Positions 1-10,299 are shown, counted from the first letter of the stretch. The stretch is 64,000 nt of DNA from Neocallimastix lanati (nom. inval.) (GCA_016946835.1 JACVTC010000166.1:263501-327500); one strand, 5' to 3'. Made by a program: numbers and translations. Notes: a model not told the origin generated them from the sequence alone.

Positions 1-900
1 CCATAGGAAATCTGCTTTATCTCAGTATATATACTCGTCCTGATATAATCTACCCGGTTTCAAAAGCTGCCCAAAAGTCAAAAGATCCCAATTTAGAAGA
101 TTGGCAAAATGTTCTGAAAATAATAAAGTGCCTAAAAGGTACAATAAAATATGGCATAAGCTTTTCAAGAAATCCAAACATAAGTGTATTTACTGATGCA
201 GATTATGCAGGTGATATAGAAACTAGAAGATCCACTACCGGGTTTGTTATATTAATTGGAAATTCCCAACTAGTTGGTGTTCTAAACTCCAACGTTGTAT
301 TTCAACTTCAACAGCTGAATCGGAATATTACAGCCTAAGCGAATGCTGTAAACACTGTATGTGGTATATGAATCTCCTTAATGAATTGAAATTAAAAATA
401 AAAAATATAGAAATCAATATCGACAATAAAGCTGCTATTTATAATGCCAAAAACCAATCAATCAACCCCAAGACAAACCATATGGATATTAGAGTACACT
501 ATACGAGAGAATTAATTAAAGATGAAAAAATAAAATTAAAATATGTTAAGTCACAATACAATCTTGCAGATGGATTTACAAAATATTTAAACAATACTGC
601 AATGGATAAATTTAGAAACTCTCTTTTAATTAAAATAGAAAACTTAAAAAATTAATTGTTTATATACTCTAGAGATTCAATGCATTCAATTATAACTTTA
701 TAAAAAAAAATTTAAATTTATAAAGTTATACTTGAAGGGGAATGTTGGAAATAAAAACAACATTCATTTTTATTATTAATTTAAATATATCAAATTATTT
801 GTTATGAATAAATTAATGTATTGTTTCATGAATGATATAAATTGATCTATGATCCTTAAAAATAAAATTTCTCTTCTTAATCTTTTTTATTGATAATGAT
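1..900 (+). mobile_element. Ty1/copia LTR retrotransposon, 3' end only (fossil)
   Basis: The left edge cuts into the end of a copia-type pol. The reverse transcriptase C-terminus and RNase H are recognisable up to about 653 from conserved blocks such as TRPDI, DADYAGD, STTGF, NQSINPKT and LADGFTKYL. A polypurine tract at about 733-742 (GAAGGGGAA) is followed by an LTR start at 743 (TGTTGGAAATA). The outer edge of the LTR could not be placed, so the end given is approximate. The coding part is broken at least once, and the 5' portion lies outside the window. A weak inverted repeat (AACTTTATAAA...TTTATAAAGTT) stands just before the polypurine tract, as in the other families here. Confidence 0.85.
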
Positions 901-1955
901 AAAAATAAATAAAACTAATAAAGGATTACCTAAATTAAAACTTTTATATTTAGTGTTTAAAATTGTTCTTAAAACCATTTATTAGTAAATTATTAATTAA
1001 AATGTATAATTTAATATTTATAATTAATTTTTGAATAATAATCTAATAATTATTCATATAAAAACATTAAAAATAATATATAAACAATAAAATAAAAATA
1101 TTACATTTGGTAGTTTATAAATTTTTTTTGCTTTATTTATTATTTAAAATTATGATTTATTTATTATTATTTATTGTAAAAAATTTATGTAAAAAAAACA
1201 ATCCCATTATTTTATAAAAGCTTAATAACATAATGTGATTTTATATTATATGTTATTATAGTATTCATGGTAAGCATAATATATGACTTACTAATATTAT
1301 TAATCAAATGTATTAAAATATTTGACTACATATTACTTCTTAAAATCATTATTAAACTAGTATTCATATTTTCAACAATCACCTTCATACTTAACTTGAT
1401 TAAAAGTCAGAGTTGGATAGAATTATAATATATAAAATTAAAAATAATAATAATTTCAAATGAATTCTTTTTTGATCAAAATTAATTGAAAAGGAAATGG
1501 AAATTATTATTATAAATTAAATTTCATTTAGTAAAGAATTTTTAACATAAAATTTTAAATTCCGAAAATAAAAAAATCCATCAAATAAATTTTATATATG
1601 AATCTCAGAAAGAATTTCATAATTAATAAGAATTCCAATATAAGTATTGTTTAATTTTTATAATTATGTCAGAAACGGTAAAACAAATTTTTAATATTAA
1701 AAATTAAAGAATTATATCAATTTAAATTATCAGAATTAACAGAAATATAAATTAAAATTTTTAAATCACTTAAATTGAATGAAAGATTTGAAATTATCTA
1801 AAAATAAACAAAATTTAATTTAGAAACTAAACAAGTATTAACTTAAATCACTTTATTTCATATAAGCAATATAAATTAACAAATGAATTTAAGCGTATTA
1901 CTCCATTTCACTAATAATTTTCATTTTGAAATTTAGAGCATATACATATACATAC
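900..1955. other. A/T-rich spacer, no gene seen
   Basis: No coding region, RNA gene or clear repeat was recognised. It probably contains the outer part of the preceding LTR and the promoter of the SGNH-like gene that begins at 1960. Confidence 0.6.
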
Positions 1956-1959
1956 AAAG

Positions 1960-3051
1960 ATGAAAATGAATAGTAAATATTCAATCATTGTAATTTTAAT
2001 TTTTTCTTTATTATTTGTTAAATAAAACCATGCCTTAAAAAAAAATTCAAAAAATCAAGAATTATTGATACGTTGTAAAAAAAGATGTCAAAACAAAAAT
2101 AGAAAATTAAAAAAATTTTGTAAAAAATGTCTTTCTCTAGTTATATTAGATGAAAATAAAACTTTTAAAAGTAATAAAATTTCTGAAAATAATATATTTT
2201 TTGAGGACAAAAACCCTTCATTAATACTTTTATCTAATTCTACAAAATTTGACTACAATATGATTGAAAATTTAATTGTTTTTGGAGATTCCCATTCATC
2301 GGTTGGAACAAATTTTACAGATATGTCATACACTGGTTGGAATTTTTCTGGTGGTAAAAATTGGCCATTGTATTTAATTGATTTTAATAATATTAAATTA
2401 TGGAATTATGCTGCAAGAGGTGCTTATATTAATAAAAAGTTTTCAAAATTTGTAAATAATATCGATTTAGAAAAACAATATTCATATTATTATGAAAATA
2501 TGTCGAAAGGAAAACAATTCTCAAATGTTTGGAATAAATATAATTCATTATATGTATTTTGGTTTGGTACTTGTGATATTGGGTGGAGAATTAAAGGAAC
2601 CAACTTAGAAATTATTGAAAACCTATTTAATGTTATTAAAAGAATATATGATATTGGTGCAAGAAATATATTGATACTTGGAGCACCCCCCCTATATAGA
2701 ATACCAAATCGTAAAAGTTATAATAAATGTAAAGATGTTTCAGATGACGACTGTATAGAAATTTTAAAAAAAGAAGTTTCACAATTTAATAACGAAATAA
2801 TTAAAATATCAAAAATATTTTTCAAAAAATATTCAAAAGTGAATCTAATTTATTATAGTACTGTTAATATATTTGAAGATATAATTAAAAATTGTTATGA
2901 ATATGGATTTAAAGAATGTATTAATTCATGGGGAGGTAACAAAAAAAAGAATGTTAGTGATTATTTTTGGGCTAATTCACATATATCAGATCCAGCAAAA
3001 AAAATTTTATCAGAAAATATTAATGAATTACTTAACTCTCTAAGTAAATAA
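1960..3051 (+). pseudogene. SGNH/GDSL hydrolase paralogue, probably dead
   Basis: The first ATG (1960) opens a clear signal peptide (MKMNSKYSIIVILIFSLLF). The same frame then hits TAA at 2023-2025 and continues open to 3051. Behind the stop come a four-cysteine module (C-x3-C-x10-C-x2-C) and an SGNH fold: block I VFGDSHSS keeps the nucleophile Ser, and block II has a Gly (AARGA). The block III GxND motif reads GTCDI, so the oxyanion-hole Asn is Cys. The C-terminal Asp-His block reads ANSH where the paralogue at 28130-29197 has FDSH, so the catalytic acid is Asn. One nonsense codon plus two lost catalytic residues argue for a pseudogene. The paralogue has Leu where this copy has the stop, and no convincing intron removes it. 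Confidence 0.8.
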
Positions 3052-3214
3052 ATCTGTTTCAAAACAATTATGAATATATTTTTATTACTAATAATTTTAC
3101 AGAATCATATTGTATTCCAGAGTTTCATATATTTCTATTTATTTTATGTTATTATTATCTTTTTTTAATTTAAAAATATTTTTATATCATATGTATATAG
3201 AAATATAAAATATA

Positions 3215-3424
3215 TGAGAAAAGTAGAAATCACTTTTTTATTATATAAGAATAAAGAATAGTATATTTATATAATTTTGTACATTTTGATAGTATTTATA
3301 GTTAATATAAAATGTGGTCTATTATTATTATTGGTCACATATCTTATACTAATATTTTAATAAATATATAATTTTAATACTTTAATTAATATAATTATAA
3401 ATATTTATATTTTTGTTTCTAACA
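3215..3424 (-). repeat. LTR of a copia-type element, minus orientation
   Basis: A 210-bp LTR that reads TGTTAGAAAC...TTTTCTCA on the minus strand. It matches the plus-strand LTR at 9099-9309 in inverted orientation. It carries a GGTCAC/CCAAT-type box and the TATA-like ACTATAAATA shared by several LTRs of the window. On its inner side (3425-3475) lie the complement of a G-rich polypurine tract and a stem-loop with arms CTAACTTT and AAAGTTAG, so this is a 3' LTR. No target duplication is seen with the 9309 end. Confidence 0.85.
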
Positions 3425-3729
3425 TTCCCCCTCAAATCTAACTTTGAGTGAAAGTTAGAATTGAGTAGAAATATGGCAAATGTATTACAATATACAATAA
3501 TATTTTTATTTTTAATGATAATACAAATAATATATTATAAAGTATATGCAAAAGATTTATTTTGTTTTTATTTGTAATTTAATAAATTATTTATTTATAT
3601 ATTTCCCCTTACTTTCAAATTGGATTGGAGTATTTATTATTTTTATCATTACTATTATCCATTAATCTCTCATTACTTAAATTATTATTATTTCTTTTTA
3701 TCTTATTTTATTAATATTATTATTATTTT

Positions 3730-4477
3730 TTATTTATATTTATATGAATCACTTTCTGGGAAATATTTTATTATTTGATTATAGAAAATATTCATAGAAT
3801 CATACACAGATTGAAGGTAATTTGGTATATCAGCCTTACGCTTAGCTTCTAATAATTCAATCTTTTGAATAACTTCTTCACATAATAATTCATATTTATT
3901 TTTCTTTATTTTATAAGACTGTTCATGTTTCCTTAATATTAAGGTAACACGTCTATATTCTTAACTACCATTAATTTCAGTACTTAATTTTTGTTTAGTT
4001 TGAGCAATCATTTGAGTGGTAATATCCATTTCAGTACGAACAGTATTATAATTGTAAACAGAATCTTCGGCATCACTAATAGCTATATCTAAGAAAGTTT
4101 TTAACAATTCATGGAAGTTTTTTATAGCAGGTAAGATAAGCATTCAATATCTTTAGAACTAGAGTTTAAAGAATCATTACGAAGATTTAATTTTTGTTTT
4201 AAAACAACTTCATCTCCTTTTAATTTTGCATCTTTAGAAACAAAGGCAAATTGCTTTTTTACATTCATTCATAGTTTTCATACAATTAATCATCTTTTTA
4301 ACATTGCCTTCCTTTTGTTTGATATATTTCTTTAATTTATTAAGTTTATTAATAGCTTTATTAACCTTTTAATTAACAGTTTTAATTGGTTAGAAAAAGC
4401 CGAATTAAATGTTAACTTATTCTTTATAAGCTTGATTAAAACAAGTTAAATGAGAAATGATTATTAGATTTAACCAT
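3730..4477 (-). pseudogene. BAR-like protein gene copy 1, captured in a retroelement
   Basis: A decayed gene of about 245 codons with two close relatives in the window (8190-8884 and 21972-22530). Recognisable stretches include KYIKQ, NVKKMINCMKT, KQFAFVSKDAKLKGDE, FHELLKTFLDIAI, DAEDSVYNYNTVRTEMD and YLQSVYDSMNIFYHQ. The long, charged heptad-like helices and their order resemble fungal BAR or arfaptin-homology domain proteins, which bind curved membranes. That assignment is by eye and moderate. The gene is in the same sense as the retroelement around it and ends shortly before the polypurine tract and 3' LTR (3424). No intron is apparent. It is broken in several places. Confidence 0.6.
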
Positions 4478-4859
4478 TTTAATTATTTTTTTTTTATTTT
4501 AATAAATTATAAATTTATTTAATAAAAATAGAGTTCTTATTTTTATCTATATATTTATTTTTATTTTATAATTTAATTTTTTATTTTTTTTTGTTTGTCT
4601 TGTTTTGTCAGATTATTTATTATTATTTTTTTTTAAGTTTTCCAAAAATAAATAAAATAATTGACAAAAACAATAACAATATATAATTTATAATATTGGT
4701 TTATTGTTGATTATTATATTTATAATAATATAATTTTTTTTCTTTTTATATAAATATTGATTATATTAAGTATATTAAATATAGCTGTATTTAAATAAAG
4801 TGTGTTTTTTATTTTTTATTAATTTTATATAATAGCATAATTCACCTACTTTTAATTTT

Positions 4860-5140
4860 ATATATAAATATTTATATGATTTCTATTTATATTCAGGTGT
4901 TAAGTATTGATTTGAAGCACCAAAAATTAAATCATTAGGGTATTATTTTTTTTTATTTTCTTCTAAATACATTTTTATACATCATTGTTTTCTTATGATA
5001 TGGTTAACAAGAATTAATATTAGATTAATAGGATATTTCTTTAAGATTGGTACCAGTTTAATGGTTATTTATATTTCTTTTATATTGTAAGATTTCAATC
5101 AAATCGGGATATTTATCTATAATCTAAGTATTTAATATTT
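4860..5140 (-). pseudogene. Glycosyltransferase gene fragment inside a retroelement
   Basis: On the minus strand this matches the first catalytic domain of the intact glycosyltransferase at 16397-18346. Phrases such as DKYPDLIEIL, IIRKQ (parent IVRKQ) and the HQ/SELKWESYKYLYI region are recognisable although decayed. It lies directly upstream of BAR-like copy 1 in the same orientation. The intervening 4490-4860 A/T stretch is shared with the copy at 22550-22745, so the two fragments belong to one repeated unit. Confidence 0.75.
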
Positions 5141-5298
5141 TTATATATTAATTATTTAAATTTTCTCCTTTAGTATTTTATAAAAAGATTATTTTAATGA
5201 TTCTTTATCATTTAATTGTTTTAATTTATGAAAGTTATTATTTGATTCACAAATAATTCATTATTTTCTTTTATTTTTAATGATTTCTATTTTTCACA

Positions 5299-5335
5299 GA
5301 TTAAGAGTCTCAACTCCTCAGTTGAGCTATCAAAT
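5299..5335 (+). other. Primer-binding site resembling tRNA-Lys(CUU) complement
   Basis: The LTR remnant ending TTTTTCACA is followed by GATTAAGAGTCTCAACTC. On the other strand this reads GAGACTCTTAATC, the anticodon arm of tRNA-Lys(CUU), and further out a D-arm-like AGCTCA. It marks the 5' end of the internal region of the element running to 9309. Confidence 0.7.
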
Positions 5336-5644
5336 AAATCTAAGTTGAAATATATAAAACATAATTTTTTTTTATATATCATTCATATTCAAACTAATAA
5401 CATTATATTTTTATTATTCTTAAAATATTCATAATAGAAACAAAATATTATAACCATCATTAATAAACAAACATTACAGAACAATATTGAGTGTGTTGAG
5501 GATTCAAGATGTTAATTAAAGTATATATTGTAATAATTCGTAGCTATTATTAATTTTCAAAATTAAATTTATATATATATATAAATATCTATATAAAAAT
5601 AAAAATAAAAAAAAATAATAATAAAATAAATTAAAAGATAATTA

Positions 5645-5800
5645 AATTAATTTTAAAACTCATTAAAATATAAATAATAGTCTAACTAGCTAAGTTGTAA
5701 ATAATTGTCAATAAAATATAAATAATAGTCAACTAGCTAAGTTGAAAATAATTGAATATAAAATAATAGTCATTTAGGTCATCAGAACTAAGAATAATCA
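5645..5800 (+). repeat. Leader tandem repeat with TCAACT/AGTTGA hairpins
   Basis: Three imperfect units of about 45 bp, each around TAATAGTCAACTAGCTAAG and ending near TTGAAAATAATTG. The core TCAACT-N5-AGTTGA can fold into a small stem. The same array occurs at 20120-20265 (+) and 23985-24300 (-), each time between primer site and gag start. Confidence 0.75.
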
Positions 5801-6294
5801 ATAAAAAATAACTTATTTATTTATGTTAATTAATAATAACTATTTTTAACTTAATATTGATGACACATATAAAATAAAAAAATAACAACTAATCTAAAAA
5901 GAGAAATATAAAAATGATTTATAAAAATTGACATTAACATTAACAATATATATAATATAAACATAATTTTTTTAATATAAATAAATATATAATTAATATA
6001 ATAATAAAAATTATTAAATATAAAATAATATATCCTCACACACAAAATTTGTTCTGACTTCATACAATTTACAACAATATAAGAGATATAATTTTTTTAT
6101 ACATATATTATGGATTAACTTAATTTTTAATATACAATAAAATACCATCAAGAAAAATTAACAAATAATTAATGTTGAAACTAGAAACAATCCACAGAAA
6201 ATATAATAATAGAAATTTTAATAATTAAAGTTTTACACTAAAATTTTAACAAATAATGTTCAAGAAATAAATTAAAATAAAAGTATCCGAGAAA

Positions 6295-6334
<40 letters not shown>

Positions 6335-7054
6335 TTTATAATCAATAAAATTTTAATTTGTAATAATATTTATTTTAATTTAATATATTTAAAATTTTAA
6401 TTTATAATAATTTTAAAATGTCCAATTATATCAATCAATAAAAATAATATTAATATTTTATTAAATTAAAATTAAATTAAATTCAATCAATAATATAAAT
6501 TTAATTATTTTTGTTAAACTTTAATCAATAATATTTAATCCAATTAATCAATTTTAATAACAATTTAAAATTTTTTAAAAAAATTATATTATTAATAATA
6601 TATAATATTTGTAAATATCTAATCCATCATTTATTAATCTATTATTTGTTAAATCTCGAAGCCTGTTATTTAAAATATATTTTTATATTTTAATGACATA
6701 TATATTCATAAAACCCATTTATATATATCAATAACAATAATGGGGAAGATTACTTTTAGATAATCTAAATAAAATAATATAAAAATATTATTTGAATTAT
6801 TTATTATTCTCCAAATATTCATAAAATATCTATTAAAAACGAATAAAAATAATAAAAAATGTATTACTGTAAATAATATTTATTTTAAACATCTTAAAAA
6901 TAAAAAATAAAAGAAAATAATAAATTATTTGTGAATCAAATAAAAACTTTCATAAATTAAAACAATTAAATGATAAATAATCATTAAAAGAATCCTTTTA
7001 TAAAATACTAAAGGAGAAAATTTAAATAATTAATATATAAAACTATTAAATACT

Positions 7055-7092
7055 TTGATGATAGATAAATATCCAGATTTGATTGAAATCTT
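7055..7092 (+). pseudogene. Glycosyltransferase fragment, left piece
   Basis: Encodes DKYPDLIEIL in a decayed form, matching the first domain of the glycosyltransferase at 16397-18346. The match stops at the LRR gene and resumes at 8063. The equivalent piece in the inverted copy (4980-5130) is uninterrupted. Confidence 0.65.
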
Positions 7093-7095
7093 ATG

Positions 7096-8062
7096 ATTAT
7101 CTGATTATCTTTCAAATTCTTAAATTTGACCTTAGTAGTTTCCTCATTAGTCTTATCAAAAACGACAAATCAATGTGAAGAACTAAGCAAGTTTGTTAAA
7201 AATATTGAAAGAAAAGATGTAATCTTTGACTGTAAATATAATAGTAAAGGTAATATTGCTTCTTTAGAAGTTAATGTTAGTTCTGCTTTTCAGTTGAAAA
7301 AATATTTATTTATAACCCTGTGACTTCTTTTACTTACAAATATCACTATGAAACTATTGAACAAGAAGAATTACCAATTCAAAAATTTACAAACTTAAAG
7401 GAGTTAACAATTGCAAACTATATTCATTCCCGTTCTTCTTTTGAAGGTAACAATCATGATGTTGCTGATAATATCATTAAAAGTATTCCAAATACTGTAA
7501 CCAGATTAATACTTGATGTTATTGTTTTAACTCAAAGAACTGTAGATGAACTTTCAACTTTAACTCAATTAAAAGAATTAACATTAAATGAACTTAATTT
7601 ATCTTATAAAGAAAAATTAAACTTTGATGGATTAAAAAATTTTAATAAAAAATTTCATTGAAGAAGATACAATTTTTAAAAATGTCTATGAAATTATTAT
7701 TAAATTTACCAATCATGAAAAATTAAATATAAACTGGGCACTACGTCCTATTAATTTAGAAAAAGATGGTATAAAATTATTAAAGAATTTAAAATACTTA
7801 AAAACAATGGACATTGAGTTAGATCCCGATGAATCAAAGTAATAGCTTATCGATAACATTTGTACTATTACCAATGTTGAAAAATAATAAATTATGTCAA
7901 AATTAGAGAAAACTTGTTCATCTACACCATCAACTTCTACTAATGTTAAATGTGGCAAAGAAACTGGAAAATGACCTTCAGATCAATGTTGTAGTAAATA
8001 TGGATGGTGCGGTACTAGTGAATAATATTGTGGTACTAGATCTCAAAGTGAATTCGGTCAAT
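7096..8062 (+). pseudogene. Secreted LRR protein with C-terminal hevein-type CBM18, broken
   Basis: A decayed host-type gene. It starts with a hydrophobic leader (NLTLVVSSLVLS), then an N-terminal Cys cap (QCEELSKFVKN...VIFDC), leucine-rich repeats (FTNLKELTI, LTQLKELTL, LKNLKYLKTMDIEL) and a Thr/Ser linker. At 7951-8062 comes a type-1 chitin-binding module: KCGKETGK, then SDQCCSKYGWCGTSE, YCGTR and QSEFGQ. LRR proteins tipped by such modules are typical of anaerobic gut fungi. At least one frameshift (near 7320) and several in-frame stops break it, two of them in the CBM18 (one TGA, one TAA). The TAA fits a CAA or GAA codon changed at its first base. It interrupts a glycosyltransferase fragment (7055-7092 and 8063-8150). 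Confidence 0.8.
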
Positions 8063-8145
8063 GATACCAATCGTAAAGAAATATTCTAATAATCAAATAT
8101 TAATTCGTGATGACCATATCATAAGAAAACAATAATGTATAAAAA

Positions 8146-8150
<5 letters not shown>
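8063..8150 (+). pseudogene. Glycosyltransferase fragment, right piece
   Basis: Continues the interrupted fragment: the reading includes KKYSNNQILIRDDHIIRKQ, aligning with KKYPNNPILICDDDIVRKQ around the DXD motif of the gene at 16397-18346. A run of A follows (8151-8172), and then the BAR-like gene. Confidence 0.7.
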
Positions 8151-8178
<28 letters not shown>

Positions 8179-8189
8179 TAATAATCAAA

Positions 8190-8884
8190 ATGGTTAGATA
8201 TAATAATAATTTTTCGTTTAACTTGCTTTAATCAAGCTTTTAAAGAACAAGCTAACTCTTAATTTGGCCTTTTCTAACCAGTTAAAGCTGTTGATCCAAT
8301 GTATGATACAACTATGATAAACTTAATAGATTAAAGAAATATATCAAACAAACCGAAGACAATGTTAAAAAGATGATTAATTGTATGAAAACTATCATGA
8401 ATGCACAAAAACAATTTGCCTTTGTTTCTAAAGATGCAAAATTAAAAGGAGATGAAGTTGTTTTAAAACAAAAATTAAATCTTCGTAATGATTCTTTAAA
8501 CTCTAGTTCTAAAGATATTGAATGCTTATCTTACCAGCTATAAAAAACTTCCATGAATTGTTAAAAACTTTCTTAGATATAGCTATTCGTGATGCCGAAG
8601 ATTCTGTTTACAATTATAATACTGTTCGTACTGAAATGGATATTACCACTCAAATGATTGCTCAAACTAAACAAAAATTAAGTACTGAAATTAATGGTAG
8701 TTAAGAATATAGACGTGTTACTTTAATATTAAGGGAATATGAACTATCCTATAAAATAAAGAAGGATAAATATGAATTATTATGTGATATACCAAATTAC
8801 CTTCAATCTGTGTATGATTCTATGAATATTTTCTATCATCAAACAGTAAAATATTTCCCAGAAAGTGATTCATATAAATTTAAA
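8190..8884 (+). pseudogene. BAR-like protein gene copy 2, captured in a retroelement
   Basis: The same gene as at 3730-4477, in opposite orientation. The middle is almost unchanged: over 60 residues around FHELLKTFLDIAI the two copies differ at one residue. The start (MVRYNNNFSFN, then FKEQANS and KAVDPMYD) and the end (YFPESDSYKF) are visible. Sense orientation relative to the element; the 3' LTR begins at 9099. Broken. The BAR assignment is by fold-like pattern, not by a diagnostic motif. Confidence 0.6.
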
Positions 8885-9098
8885 TATAATATAATAAAAA
8901 TAATAATAAAATAAGATAAAAAGACATAATTATAATAATTAAAATTTACAAATAAAAATAAAATAAGTCTTTTTCATATACTTTATAATATATTATTTGT
9001 ATTATCATTAAAAATAAAAATATTATTGTATATTGTAATACATTTGCCATATTTCTACTCAATTCTAACTTTCACTCAAAGTTAGATTTGAGGGGGAA

Positions 9099-9309
9099 TG
9101 TTAGAAACAAAAATATAAAGATTTATAATTATATTAATTAAATTTGTAATATTATATATTTATTAAAATATTAGTGTAAGATATGTGACCAATAATAATA
9201 ATAGGTCACATTTTATGTTGACTATAAATACTATCAAAATATACAAAATTATCAACATACTATTTCTCTATTCTTAAAAAATAAAAAAAAGTAATTTCTA
9301 CTTTTCACA
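9099..9309 (+). repeat. 3' LTR of the host-gene-carrying element
   Basis: 211 bp, TGTTAGAAAC...CTTTTCACA, preceded by a polypurine tract (GAGGGGGAA) and a hairpin CTAACTTT-N5-AAAGTTAG. Contains TGTGACC-N13-GGTCACA around a CCAAT box and ACTATAAATA about 29 bases further on, a plausible U3 promoter. Confidence 0.85.
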
Positions 9310-9366
9310 TAATTTATGAATATTATTATTGTTATTACCTCTTTTCTATAGTTTATGTTTAAGAGT

Positions 9367-10290
9367 TTAACTTTCTTTCGTCCATGTATATTTTCTAGAT
9401 TTTGGAATATTATTAACTAAATAGGAAATAATACAAATTGAATCTTTCCATTTATCAAAATATTTGACTTGAAATAAATCACACTTAGCTGACAATGGAT
9501 AAATATTTAAATCTTTTGAAATAGAATATACATTAATAAAAGATTTGGCTTTTTGTAAGCCTACAATCCATCTTAATTCTTTATTAATTAATTTCTGAGT
9601 AATATTTGTTCTTGCTTTATTTGAACCAAGTAAAGATGTGAAGTAAGAGACTTTACTAAGTACATAGGAGTTAATTATAATATTCTTAAATGGAATAAGA
9701 ATTTTGAAATTTGAAAGAAATTTACTAATATAAAAGAGAGCTTTAGTAACTTTAAAGTTAAGTAATTTAATAATAGGGTTCAACGATAAGCTTTTATCAA
9801 ATGGTGTACCTAAATAGGTATAACATTTAGTTATTTTGATTGGTTGACCAGAAAGATAAAAAGTAAGATCTCTTTTCTTTTGAAAAAGAGGTGTGTCTGG
9901 TCGAATCACCATCGTTGCACACTTGTTAATTCCAAAATTCATCATATTAAATTTAGCCCATTCATTTACCTTCTTAAGCATTTTTTTAACTTAATTTTTG
10001 ACAGTACGCATATAACAATATCATCTGCAAAGAGTCCACCACAACATCTAGATTTGCCTAAAGGAATTCCAAGTTCTGAAAAATCATTAAAATTGCCATT
10101 AATAAATAGATTGAAAAGATTTGGTTATAGTGGAAAACCTTGTCTAACTCCTTTCATAATATTAAAAGATTCCGAATATTAATCATCAATTTTAACAATG
10201 GCTTTAGAAGTCAAATATAGATTTTTTATATATTGATAACATTTACTTCTAATACCTAAAGCGTAAAATACTTAATAATTAAAACATTTA
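9367..10290 (-). mobile_element. LINE (non-LTR) reverse transcriptase fragment
   Basis: The minus strand encodes the palm and thumb of a LINE-type reverse transcriptase. Upstream (about 10000-10270) reads YQYIKNLYLTSKAIVKI, KGVRQGFPL, NLFNLFING and the catalytic FADDIV. A continuous 204-codon stretch (9981-9367) follows with the thumb motifs WAKFNMMNFGINKC and YTYLG, ending with TKES. Stops and at least one shift (around 9985-10030) separate the parts. No endonuclease domain, poly-A tail or target duplication was found. The fragment begins 58 bp from the LTR at 9309. Confidence 0.85.
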
Positions 10291-10299
10291 TGTAATGAT

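Larger units (their letters stand above)
5299..9309 (+). mobile_element. Degenerate copia-type element carrying host genes (fossil)
   Basis: Parts in order: truncated 5' LTR end and primer site (5299), leader with tandem repeats (5645-5800), a remnant of the gag start (about 6140-6200, alignable with the gag start at 20843), A/T-rich filler including a run of about 30 A at 6302-6332, glycosyltransferase fragments, an LRR/chitin-binding gene, a BAR-like gene, polypurine tract (GAGGGGGAA, to 9098) and 3' LTR (9099-9309). No protease, integrase or reverse transcriptase is left. Its right part (about 6880-9309) is an inverted copy of 3215-5290, and its left and middle parts match 24620-21766 inverted. 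It is old and heavily broken. Confidence 0.75.

Noticed and set aside
1960-3051. A reassigned genetic code in which TAA means glutamine
   Set aside because: Intact genes (UDP-glucose dehydrogenase, glycosyltransferase, lectin fusion) end at TAA exactly where their families end, and the stop at 2023 replaces a Leu codon rather than Gln.
5851-6063. Small membrane-protein gene on the minus strand
   Set aside because: A hydrophobic reading arises from A/T-rich leader sequence between repeat array and gag start; no conservation with the sister copies.
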